Shown here in pieces: positions 7,268-12,957 of a stretch of 12,957 bases of DNA. Each line of letters opens with the position of its first letter. The first letter of the stretch is position 1. The stretch covers positions 1-12,957 of the forward strand of contig NZJA01000045.1 in assembly GCA_002691835.1 (NCBI GenBank), read 5' to 3'. Made by a program: the position numbers and the translations under genes. This DNA comes from Planctomycetota bacterium (GTDB lineage: Bacteria > Planctomycetota > UBA8108 > UBA1146). The notes beneath the pieces are model-generated. The model made no database searches. It was not told where the DNA came from and saw nothing but the letters and a program-made list of their open reading frames with translations.

Positions 7268-10093
7268 TCAGTCGAGATGGACAAATTCGTTGAGGTTCAA
7301 TGTCATCAAACAAAACACAATCATTGCTCGGGATTCATCCAGCTCATGATCTTCCTGAAGTTTCTGCAGAAAGACTTGGTGACGATCGATCATATTTTCG
7401 GTGATGGCTTTTTGAGTTGTCAGCTCTAGTGCACGTCGAATCTTCGAGCGGACATCGGTTGCCTCGGCTTCGAGACGACGAGCGAAGTAGTGGGCTTGTC
7501 TATCGCTGAATTCACTGTTCAAAAGGGTCAGGGCCTGAGTCGGTTGGACCGTATTGAAACGCACTGGGCAGGAAGCATCCGTATCTGCCAAGTCAAAGAC
7601 AGCCAGTAATGGATGGGGAATCGATCGTTTGACGTGGATATAAATGCTTCTTCGCATCGAATCTGTCAGTTCCAGAGGGTTGCCCCATGCCGCTCCTGGA
7701 CGAGATGAAGTGGATAGAACTTCCTTGGGAAGAGGAGGGTAAACACTGGGCCCTGATGTCTTCAGATTGAGATTACCGCTCACAGCTAGTATCGAATCTC
7801 GGAGTTCTTCTGCAGAAAGCCTGCGACCGGAGAATCGCCAATAAAGTTCATTGGCTGGATCCAGCTGAGCTGAAAGCGGATTGTACTCTCCAGACATTCT
7901 GAACGCGGTACTGGTCACCAATTGTCGAATCATGTACTTCATGCTCCAGCCATTCGTCACTAATTCGGTGGCCATGGCATCGAGTAGTCTGGGGTGAGAC
8001 GGGGGAAGTCCGAATGCGCCGAAGTCATTAGGAGTGCCTACCAGAGGGCTTCCAAAGATGTGCTGCCACAAACGATTGACGAGGACTCTTGCAGTACGAG
8101 GATTTTCCGGGTCAGTAATCCATTTTGCGAGGGCCAATCTGCGTCCACTACTTTCTCCATCTTTTGGCGGAATGATGGTGGCAGTCTGCCCTCCAAGAAA
8201 CTCTGGGAAACCTGGAGTCACGACTTCGCCAAGTACAGAGGCATTTCCGCGGATCCGAATATGACTCACAGGGGGCCGGGTCACTTCTTGTGCTGAGAGT
8301 ACATCTTCAAACTCTGTGGTTGGCTGTTCTGAATTTAGAGCGAGCCCTACAGCAGATTGCATTCGAAGAGCTTCTGGAGTACCGAGTTGTTTTTCGACGA
8401 TTTCAAAGTAACTCGGAAGGAATCCACCACCCATGTACAGGTTCAGGATTTCTTCATGGGATAATGGACGATCCCAGAAAGTGAGATCATCGAGAAGGCC
8501 GTGAAATCTGGATCCACCTTTGAGGAGTCTGCCAATCGCCAAGTTTTCCGGAGCATTCAGAGGGTTGTTGCTACCGGTATCGAATTTTCCAGGTTCCGGT
8601 TGGTATTGTAGCCCATCGATCCATAGCGCAATATTTCCGGAGGATTGCTGTCGGGTAAAACAGACATGATGCCAGCGGTCGTCATTCATTTCCTTGGGAC
8701 CTGAAACAAAGGTCTCAGGGTTCCCGGTTCCCGCACAGATTCTGCTTCCGACGATGGATATCCCGAAGTCATTGACGACCCCATTGATTTCACCATCGAC
8801 CAAACCCGTTCCCAAAAACCATCGAGGATCTTGATCGTTACCGGCTCCTCGGCGGGAAGTTTTAAACCAGAAAGAAATGGTGAAGTCATTTTGAACCGGT
8901 CGGGGAATGGATAAGTGGCCCTGTCCATTGAGGAGAAGAGCAAGGCTGCCGTCTCGTCCAGGGGCTTGATCGATAAAATCGAAGACTTCTGCTTCAGGTT
9001 GACCAGCGGTATTAAAGTCCAGATTCAGGATACGTCCCTTCTCAAGAGCCGCATCCGCTCCTGAAAAGACGTCTTTTCCCCATCTCGCTCTAACTTCATC
9101 TATCAAATGCTTTACTTCACGCAGGTGTTCTGTGCGTTGAATTTTCCAGGCTGCGAGCTCAGCTTCGAAATCGCGTTCACCGAGGCCTACCGGAAGTCTG
9201 CGAGTAAAATTGGTTGTACTGATGGCGTTGCCCAGATTGGTGTCATAAGGCTTCAAGCCTTCAAAGAATGAGAGGATCCGGTAGTAATCCCGGGTCGGGA
9301 TTGGATCTCCTTTGTGATCGTGGCAGCGGGCGCAGCCCATACTGATTCCAAGCATCGATCTGCAAGTGGTATCCAGCATGCTGTCGAAGTCGTTGTAGAT
9401 GGCCTGTTTTGGGTCTGCTGCTTCGTCATCTCGGATGCCAAGATGCAAAAATCCTGTGGCGATATGACTTGAAACGCTTTCGTCAGGGATTTCATCGCCA
9501 GCGAGCTGTTCGGTGAGAAAGCGATCGTATGGCATGTCAGAATTGAATGCATTGACGACCCAGTCCCGGTATTTCCAGGCGTGGGGTTTGAGGCGGTCTC
9601 GCTCATATCCGTCTGTTTCTGCCCAACGCATCAAATCGAGCCAGTGTCGTGCCCAATGAACTCCGAACTGTTCTGATCCGAGAAGGCGATCCACCTCTTT
9701 CAACCAACGGTCAGAATCTTCACTGTTCAGAAACTTTGAAACTTCTTCAGGAGTTGGGGGAAGCCCCGTCAAAACATAGTGAAGGCGTCGCAACTGAATA
9801 CTGGCAGATGCTTGCGGAGCGGGTTCAATCCCAGCATCTTCCAACCGTGACAACCAGAAACGATCGATAGTATTGCTGGGGAGATGGTCGAGGTTTTTCA
9901 ATTGGGGAGGGCTTTGGGGGACGACAGGAAGATCACACCATGCGGGTTTGCTGACGATTTCTTCGACTTCAGTGACTGGATCATCCCCTGTGAGAGTTTC
10001 GGCAGTAGAGTCAAAAGTGAAAATGCCCAGAGTGAGCAGGAAGACGCTGATCAGCATCCTGAAAGATCGTCTGTTGATGCCCGAGGTTGCCAT
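7268..10093 (-). CDS. DUF1549-LamG-DUF1553 (PSCyt2/PSD1) secreted protein
   Basis: 941 residues from ATG at 10093. GGGAGG lies 12 bases upstream, a somewhat long spacing; the frame stays open to a GTG at 10204, but the ATG gives a clean signal peptide (RRSFRMLISVFLLTLGIF). Residues 71-276 are DUF1549/PSCyt2 (LRRLHYVLTGLPPT, WARHWLDLMRWAETDG, YDRFLTEQLAGDEIP). A c-type heme motif C254-A-R-C257-H258 lies in GISMGCARCHDH. Residues 352-560 are a LamG/concanavalin-A-like module (FTISFWFKTS, WHHVCFTR, IALWIDG, HGLLDDLTFWDRPLS). Residues 648-910 are DUF1553/PSD1 (RRLALAKWITDPENPRTARV, RLWQHIFGSPLVGTPNDFG, ELYWRFSGRRLSAEELRDS, PTQALTLLNS). The N-terminal PSCyt1 cytochrome domain often found in this family is absent. 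Role: thought to act with DUF1501 partners outside the cytoplasmic membrane, perhaps on complex polysaccharides; the reaction is unknown. Confidence 0.93.
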   Translation of the reverse strand: MATSGINRRSFRMLISVFLLTLGIFTFDSTAETLTGDDPVTEVEEIVSKPAWCDLPVVPQSPPQLKNLDHLPSNTIDRFWLSRLEDAGIEPAPQASASIQLRRLHYVLTGLPPTPEEVSKFLNSEDSDRWLKEVDRLLGSEQFGVHWARHWLDLMRWAETDGYERDRLKPHAWKYRDWVVNAFNSDMPYDRFLTEQLAGDEIPDESVSSHIATGFLHLGIRDDEAADPKQAIYNDFDSMLDTTCRSMLGISMGCARCHDHKGDPIPTRDYYRILSFFEGLKPYDTNLGNAISTTNFTRRLPVGLGERDFEAELAAWKIQRTEHLREVKHLIDEVRARWGKDVFSGADAALEKGRILNLDFNTAGQPEAEVFDFIDQAPGRDGSLALLLNGQGHLSIPRPVQNDFTISFWFKTSRRGAGNDQDPRWFLGTGLVDGEINGVVNDFGISIVGSRICAGTGNPETFVSGPKEMNDDRWHHVCFTRQQSSGNIALWIDGLQYQPEPGKFDTGSNNPLNAPENLAIGRLLKGGSRFHGLLDDLTFWDRPLSHEEILNLYMGGGFLPSYFEIVEKQLGTPEALRMQSAVGLALNSEQPTTEFEDVLSAQEVTRPPVSHIRIRGNASVLGEVVTPGFPEFLGGQTATIIPPKDGESSGRRLALAKWITDPENPRTARVLVNRLWQHIFGSPLVGTPNDFGAFGLPPSHPRLLDAMATELVTNGWSMKYMIRQLVTSTAFRMSGEYNPLSAQLDPANELYWRFSGRRLSAEELRDSILAVSGNLNLKTSGPSVYPPLPKEVLSTSSRPGAAWGNPLELTDSMRRSIYIHVKRSIPHPLLAVFDLADTDASCPVRFNTVQPTQALTLLNSEFSDRQAHYFARRLEAEATDVRSKIRRALELTTQKAITENMIDRHQVFLQKLQEDHELDESRAMIVFCLMTLNLNEFVHLD

Positions 10094-10249
10094 GCTTGAG
10101 AAAAGCCTCCCTATTAACTGTGACCTTAGGCACCGGACCTTGGCTGACACAGGTTGCAAACAGCTCGGACGGTGAACCCTGCTCAATTTTAACGGAAGTA
10201 CCACAGGTTCATAGGAAGTTCGTCGGCAATAGAGGGCCTTTGACTCCTC

Positions 10250-10792
10250 CTAGACGATCACCTCAGCCTCATAGGGCTTGAGGGCCTCAATTAAAAAGCG
10301 GATGTGATCGTCGAGATCTACTCCGAGCAAGTCAATACCCGTGTGAACCTCGGCTCGATCTACCCCTGCGGCGAAATTTTTGTCTTTCAGCTTCTTCTTC
10401 ACTGATTTGGGGGTCAGGTCCTGAAGCTTGTTGGGACGCAACCTGGCGACAGCGATGATCAGACCGGTGAGTTCGTCGCAGGCGAGGAGAGCCTTGTCGA
10501 GCAGAGTTTCACAGGTGTATCCCCATTGAGTGTAGTGACAGTGGATCGCATGAGCTTTTTCCTTTTCGCCCCGATCCTCGAGAATCCTGGTGATGATTTT
10601 GGGATGCTCTTCGGGATACTTTTCATAATCTGCATCGTGTAACAAACCAGTGATGGCCCAATGATCGGCATCTTCTCCAAAATGATGAGCATAAGCCTCC
10701 ATGACGATTTCGACAGAGCGGACATGCGCCAGCAGCGCTGTGGACTGCATCATTTCTTCAAGGATCTGTCGTGCTTCGCTTCGCGTCATCAT
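10250..10792 (-). CDS. Predicted HD-superfamily hydrolase (COG2316-like)
   Basis: 180 residues, no signal peptide, so cytoplasmic. The HD metal site is visible: H23 (LLAHVRSVE), H52-D53 in ITGLLHDADYEKYPEEHP, H63 and further His at 81-85 (HAIHCHY), and D106 in LLACDELTGLI. The combination LLHDADYEKYP...HP with ACDELTGLI is typical of a small family of predicted HD hydrolases (COG2316). HD proteins are metal-dependent phosphohydrolases; the substrate of this one is not known. Two ATGs lie in tandem (10792 and 10789). The first overlaps the stop of the upstream aminopeptidase as ATGA, implying translational coupling. AGGGA precedes the start inside that gene. The gene ends with TAG, 156 bases before the DUF1549 gene on the same strand. 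Confidence 0.85.
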   Translation of the reverse strand: MMTRSEARQILEEMMQSTALLAHVRSVEIVMEAYAHHFGEDADHWAITGLLHDADYEKYPEEHPKIITRILEDRGEKEKAHAIHCHYTQWGYTCETLLDKALLACDELTGLIIAVARLRPNKLQDLTPKSVKKKLKDKNFAAGVDRAEVHTGIDLLGVDLDDHIRFLIEALKPYEAEVIV

Positions 10793-12039
10793 CGATTTGT
10801 CCCTGTTCTGTTGGCGAGAGCCTCTTCGATATCTTTGATGGTCTTTGGGATATTACCGGTGAGATTGACAGGGCCTTCCGCTGTCACGAGGATGTCATCC
10901 TCTATACGAATGCCCATGTTTTCATCAGGAAGGTAGATTCCTGGTTCAATCGTAATAATGGCACCTTCCGGAACCAGAGTCTCGGGCTGAACATCATGGA
11001 CTTCCAAGCCGATGGGGTGTCCCACGCCGTGGGGATAAAAGTCTCCGAATCCCGCCTCAGAAATAATTTTCCGTGAGATGGAATCCAATTCGGCATATGC
11101 AATTCCTGGCTTGACCGCTGAGATGGTGGTTTCCAACGATTCGAGGACGACTGAATAGACCTCTTTTTGGCGATCACTGAAGCGACCATTGGCAGGGTAG
11201 GTGCGGGTGACATCAGAGCCATATCCACAAGGTCCCTTGCCATAACGGGCACCGCTGTCAATGACGACCAGATCTCCATCTGCAATAGGGGCACAGTTGT
11301 CTCGGTAGTGAAGGATGGTGGCATTGAATCCACTGCCTACGATGGTTCCGTAGAAGGGCCCTCTGGACCCATTGGAACGATAGGCATGCTCTGCGGCTTC
11401 TTGAAGATCAAATTCGTTTAAGCCTGGATTAAGCACATCAAGAATGGCTGCAAATCCTTGAGCGGTGATTTCAGCGGATCTCTGAATCATCGCTAACTCT
11501 GCAGGGGATTTCACCGAGCGTTGCAGTGGAACGAGTCGGCTACCATCGTGGATTCTGAAACCTGGAATTCGCTGTTGGAGTTTTTGGAATACTTCCAGGT
11601 CGGGACCGACCGGTTGTTCGTGATGGGAAATGCTGTGAAGGCACATTCCCTGGAGGGAGTTTTTACAGGCATTGAGGAGTATTTGCGGAAAAGAAGAAGT
11701 CCTCATGAGTGCTCGAAATCCGAATTGATCTTTGAGTTTGCTATCGATGGGTCCCCTCCAGCCATCCCAACGCTCCAGTTCCGGCAAGTGGGGCTCCAGA
11801 AACAAGATTTCCCTGCGGGCTGGATTCGGATCCGCTGGGTTGAGAAGGAGGATTGCGCCCGGTTCATCGATGATGCCGGTCAAATACTGGAAATTGAGGT
11901 CTGGGTGGAAGTCACTATGTAACCCTCCGCCTTTTCCGGCAAAGATGACCGCTGTTGCTCCATTTAAATCAGCGGCCAATTTTTGACGTCTCTCGGAAAA
12001 CTCTTCACGGGGAATGTCTAAAACTTCCATCGGCTTCAT
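10789..12039 (-). CDS. pepP: Xaa-Pro aminopeptidase, M24B family
   Basis: 416 residues; it removes an N-terminal residue that precedes proline in peptides, using a two-metal (usually Mn) site in the cytoplasm. The ATG at 12039 has AAGGA 6 bases upstream. Residues 10-150 are the AMP_N domain (FSERRQKLAADLNGATAVIFAG, DLNFQYLTGIIDEPGAILLL). The pita-bread catalytic domain follows, with all five metal ligands identifiable: D261 (VVIDSGA), D276 (GSDVTRTYP), H341 (HGVGHPIGLEVHD), E365 (ITIEPGIY) and E380 (IRIEDD). H337 and H348 are also kept. The gap between the two Asp ligands is 15 positions, against 11 in E. coli PepP, owing to an insert around GKGPCGYGS. The protein is slightly shorter than E. 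coli PepP (about 440). It is coupled by ATGA overlaps to the HD gene downstream and to a possible short ORF upstream. Assignment to the family is firm; pepP rather than a prolidase is the better fit from the AMP_N domain. Confidence 0.92.
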   Translation of the reverse strand: MKPMEVLDIPREEFSERRQKLAADLNGATAVIFAGKGGGLHSDFHPDLNFQYLTGIIDEPGAILLLNPADPNPARREILFLEPHLPELERWDGWRGPIDSKLKDQFGFRALMRTSSFPQILLNACKNSLQGMCLHSISHHEQPVGPDLEVFQKLQQRIPGFRIHDGSRLVPLQRSVKSPAELAMIQRSAEITAQGFAAILDVLNPGLNEFDLQEAAEHAYRSNGSRGPFYGTIVGSGFNATILHYRDNCAPIADGDLVVIDSGARYGKGPCGYGSDVTRTYPANGRFSDRQKEVYSVVLESLETTISAVKPGIAYAELDSISRKIISEAGFGDFYPHGVGHPIGLEVHDVQPETLVPEGAIITIEPGIYLPDENMGIRIEDDILVTAEGPVNLTGNIPKTIKDIEEALANRTGTNR

Positions 12040-12140
12040 GGTGTTTCCTTTGCTTGCTGCTGGGCCTCTTGCAAACCTTTGTGGTCGCTGGGCATTGGCA
12101 CATTATCAGCAATATTGTGGGGCATGGTAGAGGCGTGCAT
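12036..12140 (-). CDS. Possible 34-residue ORF coupled to the aminopeptidase
   Basis: On the minus strand an ATG at 12140 opens a 34-codon frame whose TGA overlaps the ATG of the aminopeptidase as ATGA, the same junction that links the aminopeptidase to the HD gene. The product starts MHASTMPHNIADNVPMPSDH and ends LQEAQQQAKETP. It is hydrophilic, with no signal peptide, membrane segment or recognised domain. An in-frame TGA lies four codons upstream of the ATG. The ribosome binding site is weak (GAAGA 6 bases upstream). It may be a real small protein, a coupling leader, or simply the 5' untranslated region of the operon. Confidence 0.3.
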   Translation of the reverse strand: MHASTMPHNIADNVPMPSDHKGLQEAQQQAKETP

Positions 12141-12243
12141 TTTCAATCTTCAGAAAGACGAGTGGGCTATCTGAGAGGGGATTCCTGTCTCGATCTTGAT
12201 GAAGAGGGCATGGGGACCGACACTCTCGTAAATGGAGGCCAAA
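12141..12243. promoter_or_regulatory. Divergent intergenic region
   Basis: This separates the minus-strand aminopeptidase operon from the plus-strand VKOR-family gene, so promoters in both directions are expected here or just inside the short leader ORF. No -35/-10 pair with acceptable spacing could be found on either strand, and no operator-like palindrome is evident. The plus-strand ribosome binding site GGAGG is at 12234-12238. The only basis for the call is the divergent layout. Confidence 0.35.
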
Positions 12244-12957
12244 ATGAACCATTCCCAAAAGCTGAGATTCATCGCCGGTGGATTTGCCCTGATTGCAATG
12301 TGGATGTGCTTTTCGCTACTGTCAATCCACGCTGCCAAGACCCCTGACCTTGGACTTTTGGCAGGTGTATGCGGAGATTCGGGGGAAAATTGCACCTCTG
12401 TGGTCAATGGCCGCTGGGGAGTTTTTCCTCCTGGAGAGGCAGGAAGTGAAGGGCCTCACGAGGGGATTCCTGTCGCTGGAATGGGTTGGATTTATTTCAC
12501 GGTATTGGCCGCTTGGTATCTATTCGTTGCGCCGGTGGTGTCTACCAGAGGCTCGGCATCAAAGTGGGTGCTTGGACTAAATGGCCTCGGTGCTCTGGGT
12601 TCAGTTGCCTATACCCTCATTATGCTTTTGCAAATTGGCACGACCTGCGGTCTTTGCCTGATCAGTCACGGCTGCAACTGGGCAATTCTGTTGGTGGGGC
12701 TTCTTCTCGAAATTCAGAAAAAAGAAGAATCCAAGTCTGAAGTTTCAGTTCAGCGGCTCATGGCAACGGTTAGCGTTCTTGTTCTCTCAAGCGTGGCGAT
12801 TTCGTTTTTGGTTCGATCCGAAGGTGAAAACCGTGCGAGGTATATTGCTCTCGAAGAACAGACCCGAGAATTAGTTGAGCTGGCAAAAGATATTGAAAAA
12901 GTTGAAACGGCTTATCGGAGTTCTCCACAAAGATTTGAACAGAGTGATATCCGAAAG
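12244..12957 (+). CDS. VKOR-family thiol oxidoreductase, 3' end missing
   Basis: VKOR (vitamin K epoxide reductase) homologues in bacteria use membrane quinone to reoxidise a thioredoxin-like partner that forms disulfides in exported proteins. The ATG at 12244 has GGAGG 5 bases upstream; 238 codons are open to the window edge. Residues 9-29 are the first membrane segment. The loop cysteines are C43 and C50 (CGDSGENC), followed by SVVNGRWGVFPP and GIPVAGMGWIYF, matching the family pattern of cysteine pair, small/aromatic motif, then GIPxAxxGxxY/F. More membrane segments lie at about 82-100, 108-130, 138-157 and 172-190. The active-site C135-G-L-C138 is in TTCGLCLISH. The last 45 residues are charged and helical (LEEQTRELVELAKDIEKVE), probably a linker. 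Related planctomycete proteins often carry a C-terminal thioredoxin-like domain; whether this one does cannot be seen. Confidence 0.85.
   Translation, partial: MNHSQKLRFIAGGFALIAMWMCFSLLSIHAAKTPDLGLLAGVCGDSGENCTSVVNGRWGVFPPGEAGSEGPHEGIPVAGMGWIYFTVLAAWYLFVAPVVSTRGSASKWVLGLNGLGALGSVAYTLIMLLQIGTTCGLCLISHGCNWAILLVGLLLEIQKKEESKSEVSVQRLMATVSVLVLSSVAISFLVRSEGENRARYIALEEQTRELVELAKDIEKVETAYRSSPQRFEQSDIRK

Noticed and set aside
7249..7284. Earlier TTG start (7284) for the DUF1501 protein
   Set aside because: It overlaps the upstream gene by 17 bases and lacks a visible ribosome site, whereas GTG at 7248 has AAAGG at good spacing and keeps the whole Tat signal.
10148..10209. Direct repeat CACAGGTT at 10148-10155 and 10202-10209 upstream of the DUF1549 gene
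   Set aside because: Two 8-base copies 54 bases apart, with no inverted symmetry and no promoter elements around them, are not distinguishable from chance.
10094..10249. Promoter for the DUF1549 operon
   Set aside because: A TAAAAT-like -10 can be found on the minus strand but no -35 at usable spacing; only the ribosome site GGGAGG (10111-10106) is credible.
12199..12231. 10-codon plus-strand ORF (MKRAWGPTLS) ending just before the VKOR ribosome site
   Set aside because: Too short and without a supporting ribosome site or conserved features; likely chance.
1..12957. Mobile element, CRISPR array, toxin-antitoxin or defence system
   Set aside because: No transposase or integrase motifs, repeat-spacer pattern, terminal inverted repeats or recognised defence domains were found on either strand.

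Overview
The window looks like part of a Planctomycetota chromosome of moderate GC content. The evidence is the PSCyt2/PSD1 (DUF1549-LamG-DUF1553) gene paired with a Tat-exported DUF1501 gene, together with three secreted proteins that end in a dockerin-like C-terminus opening with FIRGD. No mobile element, tRNA, rRNA or CRISPR array was seen, and every recognised gene has an intact frame. No species name can be supported from the sequence alone.

Layout. Left, plus strand: the 3' part of a secreted protein with two fibronectin-III-like modules and a dockerin (2-1009), then an 88-base gap and a 960-residue secreted beta-helix protein with a very glycine-rich insert and its own dockerin (1098-3980). 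This meets a minus-strand gene end to end, with 4 bases between the stop codons. That gene (3985-5712) encodes a secreted protein with an Fn3-like module, a cohesin-like module and a dockerin in one chain. Upstream of it on the same strand are the DUF1501 gene (5770-7248) and the DUF1549/LamG/DUF1553 gene (7268-10093), separated by only 19 bases.

Further right, also on the minus strand, is a compact cytoplasmic operon: a possible 34-codon leader ORF (12036-12140), an Xaa-Pro aminopeptidase (10789-12039) and an HD-superfamily hydrolase (10250-10792), joined by ATGA start/stop overlaps. At the right edge, pointing away from this operon, is a truncated membrane protein of the VKOR family (12244 to the window end).

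How the parts may fit. The left two thirds encode exported proteins. Three neighbouring genes carry the dockerin-like module and one also carries a cohesin-like module, so calcium-dependent assembly of an extracellular or surface complex is a reasonable, untested idea. The VKOR-like protein would supply disulfides to exported cysteine-containing proteins, but nothing in the sequence ties it to these genes. The two complete dockerin genes (1098-3980 and 3985-5712) share an unusual start region: ATGAGGAGG, four bases, then TTG. In both, an out-of-frame 17-codon ORF begins at that ATG. This shared start region and the cohesin-plus-dockerin chain are the two observations most worth following.
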